DNA from: Beijerinckiaceae bacterium
GTDB taxonomy: Bacteria; Pseudomonadota; Alphaproteobacteria; Rhizobiales; Beijerinckiaceae
Assembly (NCBI GenBank): GCA_947478405.1
Contig: CANJVX010000001.1
Location: 62,001-126,000, forward strand
DNA length: 64,000 nucleotides
Direction of reading: 5' to 3'
The translations under genes and the position numbers were made by a program. The notes under the pieces are model-generated. The model made no database searches. It was not told the origin of the DNA and worked only from the letters and a program-made list of their open reading frames with translations. The first letter of the stretch is position 1. Every line of letters begins with the position of its first letter. Below, one piece after another: positions 18,929-28,616 of this stretch.

Positions 18929-19630
18929 ATGACTTCCGGCTCTGACCGCCCTGAGACGACCCGACACCCCTCAAAAAGCCGGTTCAGAACCTTGGCTCCG
19001 GCGGCTCTTTTCATGGCCTTGGCAGTTATAGCTCTATCTGTGGCGGTCCTATACGGGATGAGCGGCCTCCCCGGCAAGGAAACTGCCTCCTCGGGGACAA
19101 AATCATGCCTGGCGGCTGCCGCCAAACTGCCAGTCCTTGCCGCCGCTGCCCAGGGTGAGGTCGCCGCTTTCATGCCGGTCAAAACCGCCCGCCCCGCCAT
19201 TGATCTCACCTTTCTGGGCCCCGAGGGCCAGCCCCGCAAGCTATCAGAGATGAAGGGTCGCGCCGTTCTGCTGAACCTCTGGGCCACCTGGTGCGTGCCC
19301 TGCCGGGAAGAAATGCCCGCTCTTGACCGCCTTCAGGCTCAGGTCGGTGGGACCAATTTTGAGGTCGTGACCCTCAATATCGACACCTCCCGCCTCGAAA
19401 GGCGGCAGCAATTTTTAGCAGAGATAGGGGTCAAAGCCCTTACTTTCTATGCTGATCCGACAGCTGACGCCTTTCAGGTGCTAAAGCGGGCGGGAAAAGT
19501 GGTCGGACTGCCGACCACCATTTTAATCGACGCGGATGGGTGCGAAATGGGCATCCTTGCAGGAGGCGCAAAATGGGATTCCGCAGACGCCCTGCGACTC
19601 GTCGTCGCTCTGCGCGGAGCGGGGACTTAG
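18929..19630 (+). CDS. tlpA: Thiol:disulfide interchange protein TlpA
   Basis: Membrane-anchored periplasmic thioredoxin that keeps cytochrome oxidase maturation factors reduced (for example ScoI and CoxB in Bradyrhizobium). About 233 residues: one N-terminal helix (22-43), then a thioredoxin fold with WCVPC (Cys122/Cys125) and the cis-Pro in GLPTT. Two further cysteines, near 60 and 205, match the positions of the extra structural disulfide of rhizobial TlpA. The ATG at 18929 has a purine-rich GAAGAGAAGA upstream; an ATG at 18899 is an alternative. It lies directly upstream of the sdh operon. Confidence 0.9.
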   Translation: MTSGSDRPETTRHPSKSRFRTLAPAALFMALAVIALSVAVLYGMSGLPGKETASSGTKSCLAAAAKLPVLAAAAQGEVAAFMPVKTARPAIDLTFLGPEGQPRKLSEMKGRAVLLNLWATWCVPCREEMPALDRLQAQVGGTNFEVVTLNIDTSRLERRQQFLAEIGVKALTFYADPTADAFQVLKRAGKVVGLPTTILIDADGCEMGILAGGAKWDSADALRLVVALRGAGT

Positions 19631-19711
19631 TAGCGGGCACGGTCGAAACCGTTGCGCGACTCTGGTTCTTCCATTAGTGAACCGTCAGAAACCAAAAAAG
19701 AGGGCAAATCA

Positions 19712-20125
19712 ATGGTCGAGGCCAAAACCCGCACCGTCTCGCCCGAGGCGCGGCGGCCCTTGTCTCCCCACCTGCAGATTTATCGTCCGATGTTGACGAT
19801 GATGATGTCGATCATGCACCGCATCACCGGCATAGCACTTTATGCCGGAACGCTCCTGTTAGCCGCTTGGTTGATTGCGGCGGCGACCGATGCGCGCGCT
19901 TTCGCCACCGTGTCTGACCTGCTGTCGTCAGTCCTTGGTCGCCTGATACTTCTGGGCTTCACCTGGTCGCTGTTCCATCACCTGATGGGTGGCCTTCGCC
20001 ACTTCATCCAGGATACGGGCCGGGGCATGGAACATCCGGAGCGCGAATATCTCGCGCAGGCGACACTGTTCGGTGGCCTCGCGCTGACGATTGTCGTCTG
20101 GGCATTGGCCTACGCATCTCGCTGA
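19712..20125 (+). CDS. sdhC: Succinate dehydrogenase cytochrome b556 subunit
   Basis: Membrane anchor of complex II, 137 residues with three transmembrane helices. It has the family N terminus (RPLSPHLQIYRP), SIMHRITGIAL with the Ser/Arg residues near the quinone site, and the heme-ligand His region in LFHHLMGGLRHF. The longer open frame from 19652 is discarded because ATG 19712 gives the usual N terminus. First gene of sdhCDAB. Confidence 0.95.
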   Translation: MVEAKTRTVSPEARRPLSPHLQIYRPMLTMMMSIMHRITGIALYAGTLLLAAWLIAAATDARAFATVSDLLSSVLGRLILLGFTWSLFHHLMGGLRHFIQDTGRGMEHPEREYLAQATLFGGLALTIVVWALAYASR

Positions 20126-20138
20126 GGAGAAGAGGAAC

Positions 20139-20531
20139 ATGTCCAACAATCCCAACTCCATGCGCACCACCGTTCGTCAGGTGCGCCATCTTGGTTCAGC
20201 CAAGTCTGGCACCCATCACGCCTGGCACATGCGTTTGACATCCTTCGCGCTGGTCCCGCTGACCATCGCTTTCGTCTGGATCGTCTTGTCGCTGGTCGGC
20301 AAGGACTACAACACGGTGCGCGCCGCACTTGGCTCGCCTATGCTTGCCATCATCATGCTGCTCTTCATCCTGACGAGCATTTACCATATGATGCTTGGCA
20401 TGCAGACGATCATCGAGGACTATGTGCATGGTGAAGGCACAAAGACGCTCTCGTTGGCTCTCAACATCTTCTTTTCGTTCGCTGTTGGCTTGGCCTGCGT
20501 TTATGCAGTGCTGCGCCTGAGCTTTGTCTGA
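20139..20531 (+). CDS. sdhD: Succinate dehydrogenase hydrophobic membrane anchor subunit
   Basis: Second membrane anchor of complex II, 130 residues with three helices. [18 protein letters not shown] at the N terminus and [16 protein letters not shown] with the heme-ligand His are typical. The ATG at 20139, 13 bp after the sdhC stop, has a strong GAGGAGAAGAGG upstream. Confidence 0.95.
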   Translation: MSNNPNSMRTTVRQVRHLGSAKSGTHHAWHMRLTSFALVPLTIAFVWIVLSLVGKDYNTVRAALGSPMLAIIMLLFILTSIYHMMLGMQTIIEDYVHGEGTKTLSLALNIFFSFAVGLACVYAVLRLSFV

Positions 20532-20557
20532 CGTCTTCGAGCTTCTTCGAAAGGTCA

Positions 20558-22378
20558 ATGGAAATGGCATCATCTAACGGCAACGCTGGTCCGGCTTATC
20601 AGATCACGGACCACACGTTCGACGTGGTTGTTGTTGGCGCTGGCGGCGCAGGTTTGCGCGCCACCGTCGGCTGCTCGCAAGCCGGTCTTCGCACCGCTTG
20701 CATTTCAAAAGTCTTCCCCACCCGTTCGCATACGGTTGCGGCGCAAGGCGGCATTTCCGCTGCGCTCGGCAATATGGGTCCGGATGATTGGCGCTGGCAT
20801 ATGTATGACACCGTAAAGGGGTCAGATTGGCTGGGAGACCAGGACGCGATTGAATATCTTTGCCGGAATGCGCCGGCCGCTGTTTACGAACTCGAGCATT
20901 GGGGTGTGCCCTTCTCGCGTACGGAAGAAGGCAAGATTTATCAGCGACCCTTCGGTGGCATGACGACAAATTACGGTGAAGGCCAGGCGCTGCGCACTTG
21001 CGCTGCCGCTGACCGTACTGGTCACGCGATTCTGCACACGCTTTATGGTCAGGCGCTACGCAACCAGACGGAATTCTTCATCGAATATTTCGCGATCGAT
21101 CTGATCATGGATCAGGAAGGTCGTTGCCGTGGTGTCGTGTGCATGAAGATGGACGATGGTTCAATCCATCGCTTCCGTGCCCAGCAGGTTATTCTCGCCA
21201 CCGGTGGTTATGGCCGCGCCTATTTCTCGGCGACTTCGGCGCATACATGCACGGGTGACGGCAATGCCATGGTGCTGCGTGCGGGTCTGCCACTGCAAGA
21301 CATGGAATTCGTGCAATTCCATCCGACCGGCATTTACGGTTCAGGCTGCCTCATCACTGAAGGCGCGCGTGGCGAAGGTGGCTATGTCACCAATGCCAGC
21401 GGTGAACGCTTCATGGAGCGCTATGCACCGTCCGCCAAGGATCTCGCTTCGCGTGACGTTGTCTCGCGCGCTATGACCATTGAAATTCGCGAAGGTCGTG
21501 GCGTTGGCAAGAACGGCGATCATATCTTCCTGCATCTTGATCATCTTGATCCTGCGATGCTGCATGAACGTCTCCCCGGCATTTCGGAAAGCGCGCGCAT
21601 TTTCGCGGGCGTCGATGTGACCAAGGAGCCGATCCCGGTCATCCCGACCGTCCACTACAATATGGGCGGCATTCCGACCAATTATCATGGCGAAGTGCTG
21701 ACGCTGAAGAATGGCGATCCGGATACGGTTGTGCCGGGTCTGATGGCGCTGGGCGAAGCCGCTTGCGTGTCCATCCACGGCGCCAACCGTCTGGGCTCGA
21801 ACTCGTTGATCGATCTTGTCGTCTTCGGTCGTGCAGCTGGTCTGCGCGCTGCCGAAATCGTCACGGCTGGCGAAAAGCAACCGGAACTGCCGAAGGATTC
21901 GGCGGAACTGTCGCTCTCGCGCCTCGACCATTATCGCAACGCCAAGGGCAACACGCCGACTGCAGCGCTGCGCGACAAGATGCAGCGTACAATGCAGAGC
22001 AATTGCGCTGTTTTCCGCACGGGCGAAATTCTCGAAGAAGGTTCAAAACTTATCCATGACGTGTGGAGCGGTGTTTCGGACATTGGCATCACCGATCGTT
22101 CGCTTGTCTGGAATTCGGATCTGCTCGAGACGCTCGAATTCGACAACCTGCTGGTTCAGGCGGTCGTCACGATGGACTCGGCGCTCAACCGCCAAGAAAG
22201 CCGTGGCGCGCATGCGCGTGAGGACTTCCCGAATCGTGACGACAAGACCTGGATGAAGCACACTCTGTCCTTCCTCGACGATGGGAAGAAGAGCGTCGAC
22301 ATCGATTATCGCCCCGTGCACACCTATACGATGAGCAACGAAGTTCCATACATCGAGCCGAAGGCGCGCGTTTACTAA
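20558..22378 (+). CDS. sdhA: Succinate dehydrogenase flavoprotein subunit
   Basis: Catalytic FAD subunit of complex II oxidising succinate to fumarate. 606 residues. FAD-binding [13 protein letters not shown] is near residue 22; the covalent FAD histidine lies in [11 protein letters not shown] (His58); the active-site region [21 protein letters not shown] near 260-280 and [11 protein letters not shown] near 405 are intact. Start at ATG 20558 with AAGGTC before it; an ATG two codons on (20564) is equally possible. Confidence 0.98.
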   Translation: MEMASSNGNAGPAYQITDHTFDVVVVGAGGAGLRATVGCSQAGLRTACISKVFPTRSHTVAAQGGISAALGNMGPDDWRWHMYDTVKGSDWLGDQDAIEYLCRNAPAAVYELEHWGVPFSRTEEGKIYQRPFGGMTTNYGEGQALRTCAAADRTGHAILHTLYGQALRNQTEFFIEYFAIDLIMDQEGRCRGVVCMKMDDGSIHRFRAQQVILATGGYGRAYFSATSAHTCTGDGNAMVLRAGLPLQDMEFVQFHPTGIYGSGCLITEGARGEGGYVTNASGERFMERYAPSAKDLASRDVVSRAMTIEIREGRGVGKNGDHIFLHLDHLDPAMLHERLPGISESARIFAGVDVTKEPIPVIPTVHYNMGGIPTNYHGEVLTLKNGDPDTVVPGLMALGEAACVSIHGANRLGSNSLIDLVVFGRAAGLRAAEIVTAGEKQPELPKDSAELSLSRLDHYRNAKGNTPTAALRDKMQRTMQSNCAVFRTGEILEEGSKLIHDVWSGVSDIGITDRSLVWNSDLLETLEFDNLLVQAVVTMDSALNRQESRGAHAREDFPNRDDKTWMKHTLSFLDDGKKSVDIDYRPVHTYTMSNEVPYIEPKARVY

Positions 22379-22408
22379 GCGCGCTTTCCAAGCACCGAGA
22401 GAGAATCA

Positions 22409-23188
22409 ATGGTTGAACTGGCTCTTCCGAAGAATTCGCAGCCGACACAGGGCAAGACCTGGGCAAAGCCCCAGGGCGCGACCAATTTGCGTGAATTCCG
22501 CATCTATCGCTGGAATCCCGATGATGGCGCCAATCCCCGCATCGACACTTATTACGTCGATATGGATGATTGCGGCCCGATGGTTCTGGACGCCGTCCTC
22601 TACATCAAGAACAAGATCGACCCGACGCTGACCTTCCGTCGTTCATGCCGTGAAGGCATTTGCGGTTCGTGCGCGATGAATATCGATGGCACGAACACCT
22701 TGGCCTGCACGAAGGACATGAAGGACATTTCGGGCACGGTGAAGATCTATCCGCTGCCGCATATGCCGGTGGTGAAGGATCTCGTTCCCGATCTGACGCG
22801 TTTCTATGCGCAGCATGCGTCTATTGAGCCTTGGTTGCAGACGGATACGCCCAAGCCCGAAGCTGAATGGAAGCAGTCGCCGGAAGATCGCTACAAGCTC
22901 GATGGTCTCTACGAGTGCATTCTGTGCGCTTGCTGCTCGACCTCGTGCCCGAGCTATTGGTGGAATGGTGATCGCTATCTGGGCCCCGCCGCTCTGCTGC
23001 AGGCCTATCGTTGGCTCATCGATTCACGCGATGAAGCAACAGGTGCGCGTCTCGATAATCTGGAAGACCCTTTCCGTCTTTATCGTTGCCACACGATCAT
23101 GAATTGCGCCAAGGCTTGCCCGAAGGGCCTCAACCCCGCCAAGGCGATTGCCGAAATCAAGAACATGATGATCTCTCGCCAGAGCTGA
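22409..23188 (+). CDS. sdhB: Succinate dehydrogenase iron-sulfur subunit
   Basis: Electron-transfer subunit of complex II, 259 residues. Binds [2Fe-2S] through CREGICGSC and a later Cys (TLACT), then [4Fe-4S] and [3Fe-4S] through [12 protein letters not shown] and [17 protein letters not shown]. Last gene of sdhCDAB, followed by a very strong terminator. Confidence 0.98.
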   Translation: MVELALPKNSQPTQGKTWAKPQGATNLREFRIYRWNPDDGANPRIDTYYVDMDDCGPMVLDAVLYIKNKIDPTLTFRRSCREGICGSCAMNIDGTNTLACTKDMKDISGTVKIYPLPHMPVVKDLVPDLTRFYAQHASIEPWLQTDTPKPEAEWKQSPEDRYKLDGLYECILCACCSTSCPSYWWNGDRYLGPAALLQAYRWLIDSRDEATGARLDNLEDPFRLYRCHTIMNCAKACPKGLNPAKAIAEIKNMMISRQS

Positions 23189-23210
23189 TTGCATGTTTTG
23201 CTGATCGCAA

Positions 23211-23250
23211 AAGAGCCGGCAGTTTTTTGAAACTGCCGGCTCTTTTTTGA
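23211..23250 (+). terminator. Rho-independent terminator of the sdh operon
   Basis: A 15-bp perfect inverted repeat (23211-23225 with 23230-23244) closing on a 4-base loop and followed by a T-run. It ends sdhCDAB before zapE. Confidence 0.9.
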
Positions 23251-23272
23251 GTGATCTAACGGGAAACCGCTT

Positions 23273-24454
23273 TTGTCCGCACCATCTGTCCTTGACCTCT
23301 ATTACGATCTCGTCGCCTCAGGCTCGCTCGAGCGTGACGAGGCGCAGGAAGAGGCATTGGAGCAACTCGCCTCACTCGCCAATCGTCTTCATGATTACAA
23401 ACTGCCAGGCAAAGCCAATCCGCTGAAGCGCATCTTCGGTGCGAAGAAGCCATCGCCGATTAAAGGCCTCTATATTTGGGGCGCGGTCGGTCGCGGCAAG
23501 ACCATGATCATGGATCTTTTTTATGAAGCTGCGCCTGTTCCCCTCGTGCGCAAGCGTCGGATCCATTTTCATGGGTTCATGGCGGATGTACATTCTCGCA
23601 TTCACGCCTATAGGCAGGATTTGAAAGCGGGCAAAGTCAAAGGCGAAGATCCGATCGCGCCCATCGCGTCCGACCTTGCAAAAAAATCGGCTCTTCTTTG
23701 CTTCGATGAATTCGCGGTTACTGACATTGCTGATGCCATGATCTTGGGTCGTCTCTTCACCGCACTGTTTGAATTGGGCGTTGTCGTTGTGGCCACATCC
23801 AATGTTGTGCCGGACCGTCTCTATGAAAATGGTTTGAACCGCGCGCTTTTTGTTCCTTTCATCCATTTGCTTGAAGAGCGCATGGCGGTGATCGAGCTGT
23901 GCTCACGAGCCGATTTCCGTCTCGAAAAATTATCAAACGAGCCCGTCTATCATGTGCCCAATGATGCGCAGGCCAAGCGCGCTTTGGATCGTGCGTTTAA
24001 AGCCCTCACCGGTGTCGAGCGTGGCCGTCCGAGTTTTGTGGAAGTCTTGGGTCGCAAGGTGAATGTGCCTGAGCGCGCGCATGGCGTGGCGCGCTTTCGT
24101 TTCGCAGATTTGTGCGAACTGCCTTTGGGTGCAACCGATTATCTTGAAATCGCGCGCGAGTTTCACACACTCATCATCGACGATGTTCCGGTGATGGATG
24201 AATCCAAGCGCAATGAGGCCAAGCGTTTCATCAATCTGATCGACGCGCTTTATGATCGACATGTGAAGCTGGTGGCGTCAGCCGCCGCTGAGCCAACGGG
24301 CCTTTATCGTGCCAGAAGCGGCCACGAGGCTTTCCAGTTTGATCGCACGGTGTCGCGTCTCATTGAAATGCGCTCAACTGAATATCTGGCCTTGCCACAT
24401 GGGGCCTCCACGTCGGAAGGTTCTGGCAATGCCAGCGGCCTTGTCGAGACGTGA
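23273..24454 (+). CDS. zapE: Cell division protein ZapE (AFG1-like ATPase)
   Basis: 393-residue P-loop ATPase of the AFG1/ZapE family, known to act on FtsZ in E. coli and in protein quality control of mitochondrial complexes. Walker A is GAVGRGKT near residue 70 and Walker B LLCFDEFAVTDIADAM near 142. The start is TTG at 23273: the next in-frame ATG would delete the Walker A region, while the TTG gives the family N terminus (YYDLVASGSLERDEAQ). No strong Shine-Dalgarno is seen. Its stop overlaps the region of the TetR start. Confidence 0.92.
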   Translation: MSAPSVLDLYYDLVASGSLERDEAQEEALEQLASLANRLHDYKLPGKANPLKRIFGAKKPSPIKGLYIWGAVGRGKTMIMDLFYEAAPVPLVRKRRIHFHGFMADVHSRIHAYRQDLKAGKVKGEDPIAPIASDLAKKSALLCFDEFAVTDIADAMILGRLFTALFELGVVVVATSNVVPDRLYENGLNRALFVPFIHLLEERMAVIELCSRADFRLEKLSNEPVYHVPNDAQAKRALDRAFKALTGVERGRPSFVEVLGRKVNVPERAHGVARFRFADLCELPLGATDYLEIAREFHTLIIDDVPVMDESKRNEAKRFINLIDALYDRHVKLVASAAAEPTGLYRARSGHEAFQFDRTVSRLIEMRSTEYLALPHGASTSEGSGNASGLVET

Positions 24455-24459
24455 GCGTG

Positions 24460-25080
24460 ATGCCGACAACCAGCAGCCCAACACCTCTGCCCGAATCACA
24501 GGATGCGCGCATCCTTGATTTTGCGGCCGATCATGTGCGCCGTTTCGGTGCCTCGCGGCTGCGCATTGTCGCCGTGGCGCAGGACGCGGGCATGACACAT
24601 GGCAATGTCTATCGCTACTTCCCCTCAAAGGAAGCGCTCTTTGATGCGGTGACCGAACAATGGCTGAAGCCAGTTGAAGCGGCCTGCCGGATGATTGCGG
24701 ATTCGCCCGATCCAGCTTTCGACAAGCTTGAGCGCATTATTGTCTCGGTGCATCGCTCGTATAGGGACAAGCTTGAGGCAGATCCCAAAATTTTCGACCT
24801 GTTCTGCCAGTCCGTGGAGGAGGGTCGCGGCGTCGTCCGCAAGCACCGCACGCGGCTGCAATCGGAAATCCAGCGCGTTCTGGATGAGGGCACGAGCGGC
24901 GCCATGTTCGAGGTCGCCGATCAGCGCAGGGCCCTGGCGCTGGTTTTCGACGCGGTCTATCGCTTCATGAGCCCCGTTTCGATCCGGCTGGACAAGGACG
25001 TGCCCCGCGGCCAGATGGATGGCCGCTGTGACCGTTGTGTCAGGCTGTGCCTCAGAATTCTGGAAAGCGGGAAAATTTGA
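24460..25080 (+). CDS. TetR/AcrR family transcriptional regulator
   Basis: 206-residue regulator with an N-terminal TetR helix-turn-helix (IVAVAQDAGMTHGNVYRYFPSKEALFDAV, about residues 29-60) and a C-terminal ligand domain ending CVRLCLRILESGKI. Directly follows zapE; a GTG at 24451 overlapping the zapE stop (GTGA) is an alternative start. Lies upstream of the mdh-suc genes and next to a perfect 12-bp inverted repeat, so it could act on that region or on itself; no target is proven. Confidence 0.88.
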   Translation: MPTTSSPTPLPESQDARILDFAADHVRRFGASRLRIVAVAQDAGMTHGNVYRYFPSKEALFDAVTEQWLKPVEAACRMIADSPDPAFDKLERIIVSVHRSYRDKLEADPKIFDLFCQSVEEGRGVVRKHRTRLQSEIQRVLDEGTSGAMFEVADQRRALALVFDAVYRFMSPVSIRLDKDVPRGQMDGRCDRCVRLCLRILESGKI

Positions 25081-25089
25081 TCAATAACT

Positions 25090-25120
25090 GTAACAAATAA
25101 CAAAAAATGTTATTTGTTAC
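25090..25120. repeat. Perfect 12-bp AT-rich inverted repeat
   Basis: GTAACAAATAAC at 25090-25101 is repeated inverted at 25109-25120 around a 7-base A-rich spacer. It begins 10 bp after the TetR stop and is followed within two bases by CTTTTT. It may be the TetR gene's terminator (AT stem, weak) or a regulator-binding site; the two readings are not distinguishable by eye. Confidence 0.6.
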
Positions 25121-25338
25121 GCCTTTTTCAGCACTCTCGCCTAACGATATCCCACACCAATGTGGCTCATCTAATATACTGTTTCTAATGAATTTATTAC
25201 TTTCTAGCCGCCCCTGTTGACCGCCTGTTAAGTCAACTTGCTGCAAACTTAGTCTTCCGACTGTCTTGCAACCGTCAAACGACCGAGTCAAAGAGGCGCC
25301 GGTTCTCGAAGAGCGTGCCTTCCGGGTCCGCTTGGTAA

Positions 25339-26322
<984 letters not shown>

Positions 26323-26342
26323 GCGAGAACGAACATTTCGCC

Positions 26343-26367
26343 CGTCGGCGGTCCCAAGCCGCCGACG
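26343..26367 (+). other. GC-rich intercistronic hairpin, mdh-sucC
   Basis: Nine-bp perfect stem (26343-26351 with 26359-26367) with a 7-base loop and no T-run after it. It sits in the 76-bp gap before sucC. More likely an mRNA-stability or processing element, or an attenuator, than a full terminator. Confidence 0.6.
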
Positions 26368-26398
26368 CCATGTCTTTAGAAGGATGTGAGCCCTTCCG

Positions 26399-27598
26399 AT
26401 GAACATTCATGAATATCAGGCCAAGGCCATACTGAAGACCTTCGGCGTTCCGGTTTCACGCGGCGTTGCCGTTTTGAATGCCAAAGAAGCCGAAGCCGCT
26501 GCCAAAGAACTCGGTGGTCCGCTGTGGGTAGTCAAGTCGCAGATCCACGCAGGTGGCCGCGGCAAAGGCAAATTCAAAGAGCCCGAAGCTGGTGACAAGG
26601 GAGGCGTTCGCCTCGCCAAGTCGGTTGATGAAGTAAAGGCCTTCGTCAACCAGATGCTTGGCAAAACGCTGGTCACAATCCAGACGGGTCCGGCTGGAAA
26701 ACAAGTCAACCGCCTCTACATCGAAGACGGATCCGACATCGAGAAGGAATTCTACCTCTCGGCGCTCGTTGATCGCGCAACGTCGCGCGTGTCATTCGTC
26801 GTGTCCACCGAAGGCGGCATGGACATTGAAGAAGTTGCGCACAACACACCTGAGAAGATCATTACCCTCTCCGTTGATCCCGCGACCGGCATCATGCCCC
26901 ACCATGGCCGCACCGTGGCCAAAGCTCTGGGCCTGACCGGTGATCTGGCCAAACAGGCTGGCTCGCTTGTGGCCAAGCTCTACAAGGCCTTCGTTGAAAC
27001 CGACATGGAAATGCTCGAGATCAACCCGCTGATCATCACCAAGGATCAGAACCTCAAGTGCCTCGATGCGAAGGTCTCCTTCGACTCGAACGCGCTCTAT
27101 CGTCATCCCGATATCTTCGCCCTGCGCGATGAGACGGAAGAAGACGCCAAGGAAATCGAAGCCTCCAAGCATGACCTCGCCTATATCGCGCTCGACGGCA
27201 CGATTGGCTGCATGGTCAATGGTGCGGGCCTCGCCATGGCGACGATGGATATCATCAAACTCTATGGTGAATTCCCGGCAAACTTCCTCGACGTTGGCGG
27301 CGGCGCTACGAAGGAGAAGGTCACAGCGGCCTTCAAGATCATCACCGCCGATCCCAATGTGAAGGGCATCCTCGTCAATATCTTCGGCGGCATCATGAAG
27401 TGTGATGTCATTGCTGAGGGCGTGATCGCGGCGGTCAAGGAAGTCGGCCTGAAAGTGCCGCTCGTTGTTCGCCTTGAAGGCACGAATGTCGAGCTTGGCA
27501 AGAAGATCATCTCCGGCTCCGGCCTCAATGTCATTCCTGCCGATGATCTGGACGATGCCGCCCAGAAGATCGTCAAGGCCGTTCGGGAGGCCAAATAA
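26399..27598 (+). CDS. sucC: Succinyl-CoA synthetase beta subunit (ADP-forming)
   Basis: 399-residue ATP-grasp subunit coupling succinyl-CoA cleavage to ATP/GTP formation. Starts [19 protein letters not shown]; nucleotide-binding [16 protein letters not shown] near residue 46; CoA/succinate region [15 protein letters not shown] and LDVGGGA near 300. The terminal A of its TAA stop is the first base of the sucD ATG (TAATG). An AGAAGG precedes the start at longer than usual distance (about 15 bases) and can pair weakly with CCTTC close to the ATG. Confidence 0.98.
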   Translation: MNIHEYQAKAILKTFGVPVSRGVAVLNAKEAEAAAKELGGPLWVVKSQIHAGGRGKGKFKEPEAGDKGGVRLAKSVDEVKAFVNQMLGKTLVTIQTGPAGKQVNRLYIEDGSDIEKEFYLSALVDRATSRVSFVVSTEGGMDIEEVAHNTPEKIITLSVDPATGIMPHHGRTVAKALGLTGDLAKQAGSLVAKLYKAFVETDMEMLEINPLIITKDQNLKCLDAKVSFDSNALYRHPDIFALRDETEEDAKEIEASKHDLAYIALDGTIGCMVNGAGLAMATMDIIKLYGEFPANFLDVGGGATKEKVTAAFKIITADPNVKGILVNIFGGIMKCDVIAEGVIAAVKEVGLKVPLVVRLEGTNVELGKKIISGSGLNVIPADDLDDAAQKIVKAVREAK

Positions 27599-28485
27599 TG
27601 TCCGTCCTTATTGATCGTAACACCAAAGTTATCTGCCAAGGTTTCACCGGCAAGAACGGAACGTTTCACTCCGAACAGGCGATTGCTTACGGCACGAAAA
27701 TGGTCGGCGGAACATCGCCGGGCAAAGGCGGCTCGACGCATCTGGGCTTGCCCGTGTTCGACACAGTTGGCGAAGCGCGCGAAGCAACGGGCGCTGATGC
27801 ATCCGTGATCTATGTGCCACCGCCGGGTGCAGCTGACGCCATCTGCGAAGCGATTGATGCGGAAATTCCCCTGATCGTTTGCATTACCGAAGGCATTCCG
27901 GTTGCGGACATGATCCGGGTCAAGCGTTCGCTCATCGGCTCCAAGTCGCGTCTCATCGGGCCAAACTGCCCGGGCGTAATGACGGCGGGTGAATGCAAGA
28001 TCGGCATCATGCCGGGCAATATTTTCAAGCAGGGCTCGGTCGGTGTTGTGTCGCGTTCCGGCACGCTCACCTATGAGGCTGTGTTCCAGACATCTGTTGA
28101 AGGCCTTGGCCAGACAACGGCGGTCGGAATCGGCGGAGATCCTGTGAAGGGCACCGAATTTATCGACGTGCTCGAGATGTTTCTGGCTGATCCGAAGACC
28201 GAATCGATTGTCATGATCGGTGAAATCGGCGGTTCCGCCGAAGAAGCAGCTGCGCAATTCATCATCGACGAAGCCAAGCGTGGTCGTATGAAGCCGATGG
28301 TTGGCTTTATTGCTGGCCGCACGGCCCCTCCGGGCCGTCGTATGGGCCACGCCGGCGCCATTATCTCTGGTGGCAAGGGCGGTGCTGAAGACAAGATCGC
28401 GGCGATGGAAGCTGCGGGTATCCGCGTCTCGCCCTCCCCTGCACGACTTGGCAAGACCCTCGTTGAGGTTCTCAAAGGCAAGTGA
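27598..28485 (+). CDS. sucD: Succinyl-CoA synthetase alpha subunit
   Basis: 295-residue subunit carrying the phosphohistidine. CoA-binding [16 protein letters not shown] at the N terminus; the active His lies in [14 protein letters not shown] near residue 250. Translationally coupled to sucC by a one-base overlap. 131 bp with a GC-rich hairpin separate it from sucA. Confidence 0.98.
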   Translation: MSVLIDRNTKVICQGFTGKNGTFHSEQAIAYGTKMVGGTSPGKGGSTHLGLPVFDTVGEAREATGADASVIYVPPPGAADAICEAIDAEIPLIVCITEGIPVADMIRVKRSLIGSKSRLIGPNCPGVMTAGECKIGIMPGNIFKQGSVGVVSRSGTLTYEAVFQTSVEGLGQTTAVGIGGDPVKGTEFIDVLEMFLADPKTESIVMIGEIGGSAEEAAAQFIIDEAKRGRMKPMVGFIAGRTAPPGRRMGHAGAIISGGKGGAEDKIAAMEAAGIRVSPSPARLGKTLVEVLKGK

Positions 28486-28496
28486 TTGCTTTTTGT

Positions 28497-28518
28497 CCCG
28501 CCGCTTTCGAGCGGCGGG
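28497..28518 (+). other. GC-rich hairpin with TTCG tetraloop, sucD-sucA
   Basis: Nine-bp perfect stem CCCGCCGCT/AGCGGCGGG closed by a TTCG loop, starting 12 bp after the sucD stop. No T-run follows, so a simple terminator is unlikely. It probably protects the upstream sucCD mRNA or sets a processing boundary. Confidence 0.65.
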
Positions 28519-28616
28519 ATATTGATGATCCGCCGTAATTCCGCCGGCACATCAGCGGAAAAAGGTGCAGGAAATGCAATCGCCGGTACGGCGCCTTCTG
28601 ACCCAGGTGAAGTGAA